64,000 bases of DNA from an uncultured Actinobaculum sp. (GTDB lineage: Bacteria > Actinomycetota > Actinomycetes > Actinomycetales > Actinomycetaceae). Under the pieces are notes generated by a model. That model saw only the letters and a list, made by a program, of their open reading frames with translations, was not told the DNA's origin and did not search any database. Shown here piece after piece: positions 32,262 through 40,072 of this stretch. How positions within the stretch are numbered: the first letter of the stretch is position 1; every line of letters begins with the position of its first letter. Both the position numbers and the translations under genes were made by a program. The stretch lies in assembly GCA_938020505.1 (NCBI GenBank), contig CALIHR010000055.1, positions 174,230 to 238,229 on the forward strand, in the 5' to 3' direction.

Positions 32262-32394
32262 CGCCAAGAAGGCACGCGAGTCGCCGTGCCCCGTCGGAGG
32301 CCGGCCGACGTCGGCCCCGCTCCCCTGACTTCAGGCGGCAGGCACGCGCGCCAACCGGGAAGCCCCGATCGCCGAAGGGGCGGCTTGGCGGACG

Positions 32395-33090
32395 TCAGTC
32401 GAGGTCGCCCGGTTCGACGACGTCGACGGCCTGCACGCCCTCGACCTCCGACAGTGCGCGCATGAGGGCGTCCTGCGGGTAGGGGCCTTCGAAGCGCATG
32501 ACCACGCGCATTCCCGGCCCTTCCTCCGTCGTGATCGACGACGTCGAATTCACGGTGGCCCGGTACCCGTGGCGGGTGGCGGTCAGGAGGATTCGGCGCA
32601 TGACGCCGTGCCCGGACTGGTATTCGATGACCGTCCGATTGTTGCGGTGACTCGAGGGAAGCTTGTTCGACAGCGGCCCGAGCAGGAAGATGAGGGCGTA
32701 GTGCAGCAGAAGAACGACGGTCGCGACCGGAATCATGTGGGCGCCGCACGCCATCCCCATCGCGGCGGACACCCACACCGTGGCCGCCGTCGTCAGGCCC
32801 TTGACGGTGTCGTTGTTGACGAAAATGACGCCCGCGCCCAAGAAGCCGATGCCCGAGACGATCTGCGCGGCGATTCTGGAACGGTCCAGGCCCGCCGCGT
32901 CCGGGGGCGTGAACCCGTAGGCCGAGACGAGCGTGAACAGGCACGAGCCGAGGCCGACGAGCACATGCGTCTTGACGCCGGCGTTCTTCTGGTGGAATTG
33001 GCGTTCAATCCCAAGAAGCAGGCACAGAACAAAGGTCACGACGACGGCGACGATCTGATCGGGGAGGTTATGAAGGTCGAAGTTGCCCAT
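32395..33090 (-). CDS. MgtC/SapB family membrane protein
   Basis: A 231-residue inner-membrane protein of the MgtC/SapB family, linked to Mg2+ limitation and intramacrophage survival in pathogens. Four N-terminal TMs are visible. The conserved LLGIERQFHQKNAGVKTH after TM1, QIVSGIGFLGAGVIF and TVKGLTTAATVWVSAAMGMA are diagnostic. A soluble C-terminal domain (about 155-231) with an ACT-like look follows. ATG 33090 has AAGGGG five bases upstream; ATG 33114 in frame is an alternative. Substrate transport has not been shown for the family. Confidence 0.85.
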   Translation of the reverse strand: MGNFDLHNLPDQIVAVVVTFVLCLLLGIERQFHQKNAGVKTHVLVGLGSCLFTLVSAYGFTPPDAAGLDRSRIAAQIVSGIGFLGAGVIFVNNDTVKGLTTAATVWVSAAMGMACGAHMIPVATVVLLLHYALIFLLGPLSNKLPSSHRNNRTVIEYQSGHGVMRRILLTATRHGYRATVNSTSSITTEEGPGMRVVMRFEGPYPQDALMRALSEVEGVQAVDVVEPGDLD

Positions 33091-33271
33091 GGGCGCCCCT
33101 TTGCGTGACTTCATATGACGGACTGAAGCCAATAGTCTACGTCGTTTGGCCTCGGAGCGGGAGACCCGAAAACGCGTACGCGTGCGCCTCGTCAGCCGCA
33201 TGCCGCTTTGCGCCCGCGGGAAGCCTTCCGCACGCGGGCGCCTGCAAGCGCACATGCTCCGCGCCGCCGGC

Positions 33272-33310
33272 CGCCCTTCAGCCTTTCCGACCCGCCCTTC
33301 AGCCTTTCCG
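33272..33310. repeat. Two copies of an 18-bp repeat (period 21)
   Basis: CGCCCTTCAGCCTTTCCG occurs at 33272 and 33293. The 250-bp gap around it contains nothing else recognised. Confidence 0.75.
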
Positions 33311-33343
33311 GCCGCGAGACCGGATCGGGGCTCAGCCCCGGCC

Positions 33344-34084
33344 TCAGCCGCGGGCGCCCGCAATCCTCACGGCGGGGCGCACCCTCGCAGACGAAATGCC
33401 GCGATTCGGCTTTCCGAGGCGTTGGCGGACCTGGCCGTGCAGCACAGTCCCCGAGACGACGGCGCCCGAGACCGGCGCCTCCACGGTGAACGTCCACGTC
33501 TCGCGCCGCTCCGAGTCGGGCATCTCGCTGCCGCATTGGAAGGTCAGGGCGCCCCACAGCTGGCGGATCATGAGGGAACGTGTGTCAAAGCCCTCCACGG
33601 TGAAGGCCTCGGACGGGGCGCCCGCGACGTCGTCGTAGCTTCCCATCGCCAAACCCGCCGGCGACGTCGCCGCGACGAACAGGGTCCATGCGTCTCCCTC
33701 GTCGCAGGCATTGACCCCCTCGCCGATCCTCTCGTCCAGGAAATCGGGCTTGAGCGCCTCGGGCTGATCTGCTCGGGCTCCCTCCGGCGCGGGGACGCGC
33801 ACGTCGAATCTCGACGGATCGGGCACGAGAAGGGGCGTGAACTCCGCGGCATCGGAGAACCGAGCCGTCCGAAAGCGCTCGGCGAGGCTGCGGGCCGCAT
33901 CCTCGGCGGCCTTCCAGACCGATTTGTCGAACGCCTCAGCCAGATATTCGACGTCGGGCAGAGGGAGGCCGGCCTTTGACAAAGCTGCGGCCGCCGACGG
34001 CGTGGCAACCCAGCCCGACTCGGCGAGCTTGCGCATCGCGCCAATCGCACCCTCGCCGATCTCCGTTGCGCCGGCCATGTCCAC
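33344..34084 (-). CDS. Hypothetical protein downstream of cupin gene
   Basis: A 246-residue soluble protein with no recognised domain. The N-terminal half is helical (EGAIGAMRKLAESGWVAT). The C-terminal half has a beta pattern with WTFTVEAPVSGAVVSGTVLH, and ends in an Arg-rich tail. GTG 34084 has GAGAGG 7 bases upstream, and the cupin stop lies 16 bp before it, so cupin and this gene form an operon. Function cannot be inferred beyond that link. Confidence 0.65.
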   Translation of the reverse strand: MDMAGATEIGEGAIGAMRKLAESGWVATPSAAAALSKAGLPLPDVEYLAEAFDKSVWKAAEDAARSLAERFRTARFSDAAEFTPLLVPDPSRFDVRVPAPEGARADQPEALKPDFLDERIGEGVNACDEGDAWTLFVAATSPAGLAMGSYDDVAGAPSEAFTVEGFDTRSLMIRQLWGALTFQCGSEMPDSERRETWTFTVEAPVSGAVVSGTVLHGQVRQRLGKPNRGISSARVRPAVRIAGARG

Positions 34085-34100
34085 GCAGCCGCCTCTCCCG

Positions 34101-34499
34101 TCAAACGGCTTCGGCCGCCGCCTGCGCGTACTCCTCGTCGGTCACCGGCCTGCTCCACTCCACGGGCCCGTCGGGGCCTTTGAGCGTCACTGCGACGTGT
34201 GTCATTTCGACGTCGGGGGCGGCGCCGTGCCAGTGGCGGACTCCCGCCGGAGTGTACGCGCTCTCGCCGGTGCGGATGCGCACGGCCGGCTTGCCCTCCT
34301 CCTTGTAAAGGGCCTCCCCCGCGGTCACGACGAGCAGCTGGGCCACGGGATGGGCGTGCCAGTTGTTCCGAGCCCCCGGCTCAAACGTCACCGCGCCCGC
34401 ATTGAGCAGATCGTTGTCTTCAAGCGGATGCATGTAGGCGGCGCCGGTGAACGTCCCCTCGGGAAGCCGATCGCCGCGCGGGAAAATCTGAGCGTTCAT
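34101..34499 (-). CDS. Cupin-domain protein
   Basis: A 132-residue single-domain cupin. Motif 1 reads NNWHAHPVAQLLVVTAGE and motif 2 reads TGESAYTPAGVRHWHGA, so three metal-ligand His and a Glu/Gln are in place. The N-terminal FTGAAYMHPL is typical of the YhhW/carboxymuconolactone-like small cupins found with quinone or oxidoreductase genes. ATG 34499 has GAGG about 5 bases upstream, and it overlaps the stop of a possible upstream short ORF by ATGA. It is first in a two-gene unit. Confidence 0.88.
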   Translation of the reverse strand: MNAQIFPRGDRLPEGTFTGAAYMHPLEDNDLLNAGAVTFEPGARNNWHAHPVAQLLVVTAGEALYKEEGKPAVRIRTGESAYTPAGVRHWHGAAPDVEMTHVAVTLKGPDGPVEWSRPVTDEEYAQAAAEAV

Positions 34500-34723
34500 G
34501 GTTCCTCATCCTCCATGCGCAGAACACTTGTTTCCATCTTAATGGAAGGCGATGTCTTTGAAAAAGGCTCAAGGCCGGTGAAAGTCGCGATGACGCGGGC
34601 GAAGCCCGCGTCCCGCCGCTTCGCGCTGAGCTTGAAAACGAGACGCGCCGCGCCCGCCCCTCGCCTCGCCGCGTAGAATCGTTGCGCCGTTTCAACAGCT
34701 GTTTCAACAAAGGAGGGTTCCAT
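34496..34723 (-). CDS. Possible short CDS with ATGA overlap to cupin gene
   Basis: A 75-codon minus-strand ORF (beginning MEPSFVETAVETAQRFYAAR) ends in TGA overlapping the cupin ATG as ATGA, a sign of translational coupling. Codon third positions in its first half are GC-rich. Against it: its first codons overlap the start and Shine-Dalgarno of the plus-strand DUF2249 gene. Low confidence. Confidence 0.25.
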   Translation of the reverse strand: MEPSFVETAVETAQRFYAARRGAGAARLVFKLSAKRRDAGFARVIATFTGLEPFSKTSPSIKMETSVLRMEDEEP

Positions 34724-35066
34724 GTCCCAACATACCTGCGGATGCGGTCACGATCACGGCGAGAAAGCCGAGAAGGCCGAGGAGACGAAGGCTTCGACGT
34801 CGGCCTTGGCGTCCGCCTACAAGGTCCTCGACACCTCCGAGGACGAAGTCCTCGACGTCCACGCCATCCCGCATTTCGTCCGCCACGCGGCGATTCTCGG
34901 CGCCCTGGCCTCGCTGAGCCCGGGATTCGCGCTGACAATCAAAGCGGGGCACCTGCCCGCTCCCCTTCTCGCCCAGGTCGAGCAGCTCCCGGGCTCTTTC
35001 GCCTACGAAGTCCTCGTCAACGGACCCGAGTTCTGGCTCGTGAAGATCACCCGCGAAAGCCTGTGA
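34722..35066 (+). CDS. DUF2249-like protein with N-terminal Cys/His metal motif
   Basis: A 114-residue cytoplasmic protein. It starts with MSQHTCGCGHDHGEK, a Cys/His metal-binding tag. A charged linker leads to a small domain that ends in FAYEVLVNGPEFWLVKITRE and reads like DUF2249, a SirA/TusA-like fold found with nitrite- and haem-related genes. ATG 34722 has AAAGGAGG 6 bases upstream. It is monocistronic and is followed by a strong hairpin. Confidence 0.75.
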   Translation: MSQHTCGCGHDHGEKAEKAEETKASTSALASAYKVLDTSEDEVLDVHAIPHFVRHAAILGALASLSPGFALTIKAGHLPAPLLAQVEQLPGSFAYEVLVNGPEFWLVKITRESL

Positions 35067-35080
35067 CGTCCCTCTCGCCA

Positions 35081-35115
35081 GTCGGCTCACCGGCCGGGAG
35101 CGCCGGTGAGCCGAC
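35081..35115 (+). terminator. Strong terminator-like hairpin
   Basis: Arms GTCGGCTCACCGGC (35081-35094) and GCCGGTGAGCCGAC (35102-35115) are a perfect 14-bp stem with a 7-base loop, without a T-run. Confidence 0.65.
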
Positions 35116-35238
35116 CCGATGAAGAGCGGCTTTCGCCCAGTCTTCGCCCTGCGCCCGGCCCCCGCCCCGGCCGGCGCTCAGCCCGCCTTCGGCGGGCGAC
35201 GGGCGTCTGCGATTGGGCTGCACCGGAGGCGCCGGGCG

Positions 35239-35244
35239 TAGGAT
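35239..35244 (+). promoter_or_regulatory. -10 element (TAGGAT) of kup, leaderless promoter
   Basis: TAGGAT ends 7 bases before ATG 35252. No Shine-Dalgarno is present. Confidence 0.5.
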
Positions 35245-35251
35245 AGCCCGC

Positions 35252-37168
35252 ATGAAAGTCGCATCTTCGCGCAAGAAAGGCGGCGCCGCGGCGCATGCCG
35301 GATCGGCGGGCCTCGGATTGGCCGCCCTGGGGGTCGTCTTCGGCGACATCGGAACCAGCCCCCTGTACGTTCTGCGCACGGTCTTCACGCTTGACGGCGG
35401 CGCCGTGCGCCTGGACGAAGACGACGTAACCGGCGTCATATCCTGCATCATCTGGGTTCTCGTCCTCATCGTCACGATCAAATACGTGTGCTTCGTTCTG
35501 CGCGCAGACAACGAGGGCGAAGGCGGGATCCTCGCCCTCGCCACAAGGGTCCGCCGCAGCTTGAAGCCGGGCCGGATCGCCTCCGTCGTCGCGCTCCTCG
35601 GCGTTTTCGGAGCGGCCCTGTTCTTCGGCGATTCCGTCATCACCCCCGCTATATCGGTCCTTTCCGCCGTCGAAGGCCTCGAGGTGGCCTTCCCCCACAT
35701 GGCCGAATACGTCGTCCCGGCGGCGCTCGCGATCCTCTCGGCGCTTTTCTTGGCCCAGCGGAAGGGCACGTCGAAGATGGGGAAGGTCTTCGGCCCGATC
35801 ATGCTGGCCTGGTTCGGAATCCTGGCGTGCATGGGGATTCCCCGCATCGTCGACAACCCGCGCATCCTCGTGGCGCTGTCCCCCGTGGAGACCGTCTCCT
35901 TCATCTCACGCCACCCGGAAACCACCTTCGTGGCTCTGGGCGCCATCGTTTTGGCCGTCACAGGCGCGGAGGCCCTCTACGCCGACATCGCCCATTTCGG
36001 GCGCCGAGCCATCCAGGGCACGTGGCTCGCCGTCGTCCTGCCCTCTCTGACCCTGTGCTATCTGGGCCAGGGCGCCCTCCTCATCGACAGGCCGCAAGCT
36101 CTGAGCAATCCCTTCTTCATGCTCGTTCCCAGCAGCCTGACCGTGCCTCTCGTCTTCATGGCCACCTTGGCGACCCTCATCGCCTCGCAGGCGGTGATCT
36201 CGGGCGCGTACTCGATCGCGAGGCAGGCCTCCCACCTGGGCTACCTTCCGCATATGAAGGTCAAGCACACCTCGGCGACCGAGTCCGGCCAGATCTACCT
36301 TCCGGCCGTCAACCTGCTGCTATTCGCCTCCGTCGCATCGATCATCCTCATTTTCCAAGACTCCGACCGGCTCTCCGCGGCATACGGGCTGGCGGTCACC
36401 ACAGACTTCCTTCTGACGACGTCGCTCCTGTTGCTGCTTACCCGAGCGGGCTGGCGCTGGCCTGCGTGGGCGACTGGCTTGGCCGCCGCGGTGCTCCTAA
36501 CCGTGGAGCTTCCGCTTTTCGCCGCGAACGTCACGAAGATCGCGACGGGAGGCTGGCTTCCGCTTCTGATCGCGACGCTCATGCTCGTTGTCATGACCAC
36601 ATGGAGGCGCGGCGAGGAACTCGTGACGCATTCGCGCCGGGCCGGCGAGGGAAGCCTCTCCGAGTACCTCCGGGGTTTGGCGTCCTCCGCCGTTCGGCGA
36701 ATCCCCGGAACCGCCATCTACCCTCATTCGATGCTCACAACCACGCCCCTCGCGTTGAAGAAGAACACAGAGATCAACCGAGTGCTGCATGACAACGTCG
36801 TCATCGTCTCGATCAAGACCCTTCCCACACCTCACGTTCCGCGTTCGAAACGGGTGGTTCTCGACGAGATCGCCTCGCCAGTGCGAGGCGTCACACATCT
36901 GACCGTCCGCTACGGATTCATGGACGAACGCGACCTGACGGAAACCATCCGCCACGGCCAGCGAACCCTCAAGCTTTCCTGGAAGCTCGACGACGAAGCC
37001 TTCTTCATGCTCTCCCACATCCACATCATGGAGGGGAGCAAACGTTCGATGTGGAAATGGCGAAAGAAGCTCTTCATCGGCCTTTCCCGCGTTTCGGTCT
37101 CGCCCTCGTGGGTGAACAAGCTCCCCAAGGACAGAACGGCGGAGATATCGATGCGCGTCCTGATCTAG
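35252..37168 (+). CDS. kup: Kup-type potassium uptake protein
   Basis: A 638-residue K+/H+ symporter of the KUP/HAK family. The signature GVVFGDIGTSPLYVLRTVF lies in TM1. About 12 TMs follow, with NEGEGGILALATRVRR, SVITPAISVLSAVEGLEVA and GAEALYADIAHFGRRAIQ as further family blocks. A soluble C-terminal domain (about 460-638) has HVPRSKRVVLDEI. ATG 35252 is set by the TAGGAT box; earlier in-frame codons overlap that promoter. Kup works at low pH and low K+. It stands alone, and no c-di-AMP riboswitch was recognised before it. Confidence 0.95.
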   Translation: MKVASSRKKGGAAAHAGSAGLGLAALGVVFGDIGTSPLYVLRTVFTLDGGAVRLDEDDVTGVISCIIWVLVLIVTIKYVCFVLRADNEGEGGILALATRVRRSLKPGRIASVVALLGVFGAALFFGDSVITPAISVLSAVEGLEVAFPHMAEYVVPAALAILSALFLAQRKGTSKMGKVFGPIMLAWFGILACMGIPRIVDNPRILVALSPVETVSFISRHPETTFVALGAIVLAVTGAEALYADIAHFGRRAIQGTWLAVVLPSLTLCYLGQGALLIDRPQALSNPFFMLVPSSLTVPLVFMATLATLIASQAVISGAYSIARQASHLGYLPHMKVKHTSATESGQIYLPAVNLLLFASVASIILIFQDSDRLSAAYGLAVTTDFLLTTSLLLLLTRAGWRWPAWATGLAAAVLLTVELPLFAANVTKIATGGWLPLLIATLMLVVMTTWRRGEELVTHSRRAGEGSLSEYLRGLASSAVRRIPGTAIYPHSMLTTTPLALKKNTEINRVLHDNVVIVSIKTLPTPHVPRSKRVVLDEIASPVRGVTHLTVRYGFMDERDLTETIRHGQRTLKLSWKLDDEAFFMLSHIHIMEGSKRSMWKWRKKLFIGLSRVSVSPSWVNKLPKDRTAEISMRVLI

Positions 37169-37726
37169 GCGCGGGGCGCGAGCAGGTGATGCCTCCCGCC
37201 GAGCACCCACTTTTGCGCAACCCCGACATCGACATTGCGAGTATTCATCAGGGACGCCGCACCGACGCGGCGGAGCCCGTCGGCAAGATGCGCGACGTTC
37301 ACATCGAATTCGGCCCGCGTGTCAACGGGCGACCATCCTCAGTCACAGCTACAGGGAAGAGCACTGTTGACAATCGCATTGTTGAAAACACTCCCTCAAC
37401 AACGTTTCCAAACTAGCGGCTTCCCGAACGCGCCGCGTATCGGCAGGGAATCAGTTCCCAGAAAGGACGTCCTTATTCTTCGGAATCGACGCCGCAAACA
37501 CAGACGGGCTCTGGATGCTGCGCCACGACGAAGACTGCGGCCCGTGGAAGGCGCACATGGACAAAGACAACCGGCCGGCCATGGAAGAAGCGCCCAAGAA
37601 ATTCTGAAACAAGGCCTGCTCGGCTGCATTGCAGGAGCCGCGAAGACTTGCCTGACGAGCAATGCGCCGTCGCCCGTCCGAAGGCGCAACCCGAAAACGT
37701 TCCTGGAAACACTCGGCCACGGGGCC
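37169..37726. other. 558-bp gap with a possible gene remnant
   Basis: A plus-strand frame around 37470-37607 reads like protein (FFGIDAANTDGLWMLRHDED, then CGPWKAHMDKDN and a stop) but has no start, so it may be a remnant of a deleted gene. Around 37376-37406 TTGTTGA and TCAACAA form a small inverted repeat. The rest is unassigned. Confidence 0.35.
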
Positions 37727-37732
37727 TAGAAT
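37727..37732 (+). promoter_or_regulatory. -10 element (TAGAAT) of azlC, leaderless promoter
   Basis: TAGAAT ends 6 bases before GTG 37739; an in-frame ATG follows at 37745. Confidence 0.5.
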
Positions 37733-37738
37733 CGACCG

Positions 37739-38539
37739 GTGACAATGGAACCCGAGCGTTTCGAGGCGAGCCGCGAGCGCTCAGCTGCGGAGCCCGCACC
37801 CTCCAACGCACAGCCCGAGCGCCCCTCGGCAAAAGCTGATATTTTCGAGGGTTTGCGGCTGTCGCTGGCCGCGGGCCTGGGGATGTATCCGCTCGGCATC
37901 GCCTTCGGCCTGCTCGTCATTCAGGCGGGGCTGCCCTGGTGGGTCGCCCCGGCGCTTTCGACCGCCGGCTACGCCGGGTCGCTTGAGCTCCTGCTCATCG
38001 GAATGATCACCTCGGGCGCCGCGCTGGGCGCCATTGCGCTCACCGCCTTCCTCGTCAACTTCCGCCATGTCTTCTACGCCTTCTCGTTTCCGCTGCGGGC
38101 GGTCAAGGGCAAGCTGGCCCGCTTCTACTCGATGTATGCGCTGACGGACGAGTCCTACGCCGTCACGGCCGTCGACCCCGAGAACTGGACGGCGCGCAAG
38201 CTCTTGACGGTGCAGATCGCCTTTCAGTGCTACTGGGTCGGCGGCGGGCTCACCGGCGTCGCGCTCGGCTCCCTCATACCCGAGCCCATCGACGGGCTGG
38301 ACTTCGCCCTGTGCGCCCTTTTCATCACACTCACCCTTGACGCGTACAAAAACGGCCGCGAGGCGCCGTCGGCGCTCCTAGCGGGGCTGGCTTTCTCCAT
38401 CGGCGTCGTCCTGACGCCGAATTCGGCGATCTTCACCTCGCTGTCGGCCTTCGTCGCCATGCTGGCCGCCCGCTACGCGATATCGAAGGTGCGCCGTCCA
38501 TTTAAACGAAAGGGAACGGCGGAGGGCGGCGATGCCTAG
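37739..38539 (+). CDS. azlC: AzlC family branched-chain amino acid exporter, large subunit
   Basis: A 266-residue membrane protein of the AzlC/YgaZ family that, with AzlD/YgaH, exports branched-chain amino acids. The diagnostic GLRLSLAAGLGMYPLGIAFG near residue 40, ALSTAGYAGSLELLLIGMI, FLVNFRHVFYAFSF and MYALTDESYAV are all present, with about seven TMs. GTG 37739 is set by the TAGAAT box. It overlaps the azlD reading frame by 8 bp. Its partner is frameshifted, so export may be impaired. Confidence 0.93.
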   Translation: MTMEPERFEASRERSAAEPAPSNAQPERPSAKADIFEGLRLSLAAGLGMYPLGIAFGLLVIQAGLPWWVAPALSTAGYAGSLELLLIGMITSGAALGAIALTAFLVNFRHVFYAFSFPLRAVKGKLARFYSMYALTDESYAVTAVDPENWTARKLLTVQIAFQCYWVGGGLTGVALGSLIPEPIDGLDFALCALFITLTLDAYKNGREAPSALLAGLAFSIGVVLTPNSAIFTSLSAFVAMLAARYAISKVRRPFKRKGTAEGGDA

Positions 38540-38863
38540 CACCGGCCGCATTCTGGCCGTACTGGCCACGGCCTTTGCGATCACCTTCGCCCTGAGGGCC
38601 GTTCCTTTCGCGATCCTCAAGCCGCTGCGCCGATCAAGATTCGTCACGACGATGGCCGCATGGATGCCCGTCGGGATCCTCGGAATTCTGGCCGCTGCGA
38701 CGTTCCGAACCACGGCGCTTGCGGGGAGAACGGCCGCCTGCTCCACGCCTCGATCGCGGCCGCCGTCACAGCAGCCGTTCACCTCCTGTGCGGGCGGCGC
38801 ACGCTTCTGAGCGTCGGCCTGGGGACGGGAGCCTTCGTGGCCTTAGTCAACGTCTTCGCGTGA
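38532..38863 (+). pseudogene. azlD: AzlD family transporter small subunit, frameshifted
   Basis: The first about 65 codons (MPSTGRILAVLATAFAITFA to GILAAATFRTTAL) match the N-terminal half of AzlD. The rest (ASIAAAVTAAVHLLCGRRTL, then LGTGAFVALVNVFA) is in the next frame. The two halves join if one G is restored to the GGGG run at 38723-38726, giving a normal length of about 110 residues and three to four TMs. The cause could be a true deletion, a phase-variable tract (short for that), or a sequencing error. No -1 slippery heptamer with a stimulatory structure was recognised. Confidence 0.85.
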
Positions 38864-39047
38864 GCAAGCCGGAGACTTTCAGCTGGACCGCAGGCGCCGC
38901 TTCGGGTTCAGGAGCCAGCCTTCACTTCGGCTTCACCCACGGGTTGGAGCTTTCCCTTTGGAAGCCCGGTGGGGCTTCCAACTGAAGAGCCACTGCGTTT
39001 TCCTTAAAGAAAATGAACTGCCTCCTGTGCAAAACCGGCGCAGCCTG

Positions 39048-39053
39048 TATGCT
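39048..39053 (+). promoter_or_regulatory. -10 element (TATGCT), leaderless promoter
   Basis: TATGCT ends 7 bases before ATG 39061. No Shine-Dalgarno is present. Confidence 0.5.
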
Positions 39054-39060
39054 TGGCAGC

Positions 39061-39555
39061 ATGACCGAACTTGGAGTCACAGGAGAGCACACAACCGGCG
39101 GAATCCCGCACGGTTCCACGAGTCTCACCCCTTTCCTCGCCATCATCGGCGCGGAAGAGGCCTTGGACTTCTACCGCTCGGTGTTCGACGCTCGGATAGT
39201 CGATGTCACCGAATTCGACGGCGTGGTGGTCCACGCCGAGCTTGACTTTGGGAGCGGCAAGCTGCAAATCGGCGAGCCCAATCCCGAGTACGGCTTGGTT
39301 CCGCCGCCTTCCGAGGGCGCCTGCTACTCTTTGGGCCTCTACTGCCCCAACGTCGACGACGTCGTGTCGCGGGCCCTCGCCGCGGGCGCGACCCTGCGTG
39401 AAGAGCCGAGCACCTTCATCTCCGGCGACCGCTATGCTTCGATCCTCGACCCGTTCGGCGTGCGATGGTCGATCATGTCCAGGGTCGAGGACATCTCGGA
39501 AAGCGAGAGCGCTCGGCGCGTGGCCGAGTGGGCCGCGGGGCGCGCGACAAGCTGA
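39061..39555 (+). CDS. VOC (glyoxalase/PhnB-like) superfamily protein
   Basis: A 164-residue protein with the VOC beta-alpha-beta-beta-beta fold seen in PhnB-like proteins. It has STSLTPFLAIIGAEEALDFY, then SVFDARIVD, VVVHAELDFGSGKLQIGEPN, LGLYCPNVDDVVSRALAAGA and a C-terminal DRYASILDPFGVRWSIMS. The His and Glu metal-ligand positions are partly present, so it could be a dioxygenase, glyoxalase or resistance protein; none can be chosen. The longer frame from 39013 is rejected because the leaderless box points to 39061. Confidence 0.85.
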   Translation: MTELGVTGEHTTGGIPHGSTSLTPFLAIIGAEEALDFYRSVFDARIVDVTEFDGVVVHAELDFGSGKLQIGEPNPEYGLVPPPSEGACYSLGLYCPNVDDVVSRALAAGATLREEPSTFISGDRYASILDPFGVRWSIMSRVEDISESESARRVAEWAAGRATS

Positions 39556-39709
39556 CCGAACTTTTTCGCCGACCGATCTTTTTGCGGACTGCGCTCACGC
39601 CCCGAAACGCGCCGCCTTTTCGCCCGCCCCAACCAACGCTCGCTCTCAGAGAACCGAGCCGCTTTTCCGCCGCCCGCCCTCAGCAAGCTCAAGGCTCAGT
39701 AAGAAGGCC

Positions 39710-39899
39710 ATGAAGATCCTGATTCTTGGAGGAACGGCCTGCCTGGGCCATTCGATCGCGGCGTCCGCACTGACCGCCGGGCATTCCGTCGCCTGCCTTG
39801 CCCGAAGGCGAGGAGGCCTCCCAGGAAAAATACGGGCGGGCCAAATCCGCCTGCGAGAAGGCCGTTCTTGCGGGATTCGGACTCGAACGCTCGGGCCGG
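39710..39899 (+). pseudogene. NAD-dependent epimerase/reductase remnant
   Basis: ATG 39710 with AAGAAGG upstream opens MKILILGGTACLGHSIAASA, the Rossmann start of NAD-dependent epimerase-like reductases. After about 33 codons the reading shifts frame to EEASQEKYGRAKSACEKAVL, which matches the Y-x3-K active-site region normally about 90 residues further on. So the middle is deleted and the frame is lost. Downstream to 40072 nothing intact is readable. Confidence 0.7.
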
Positions 39900-40072
39900 C
39901 CACACCGGCGAGGCCGTCCGCGCTCCGGCGGATTGGCCGCTCGCCCGAGGCGTCGGCTTCTGGGCAGGCCCCAGCATCCCTCCCGCTGTGGGCGCCGGCG
40001 CCCAGCCTGGAAGGGATGCTGGCGGCGTCGAACGGGCGGGCGCTCGAGGCGGGCCCCAAGCTCCCCTCGGAT

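Noticed and set aside
34515..34676. 54-codon plus-strand ORF opposite the short ATGA ORF
   Set aside because: No ribosome site, Arg/Ala-rich shadow of high-GC sequence.
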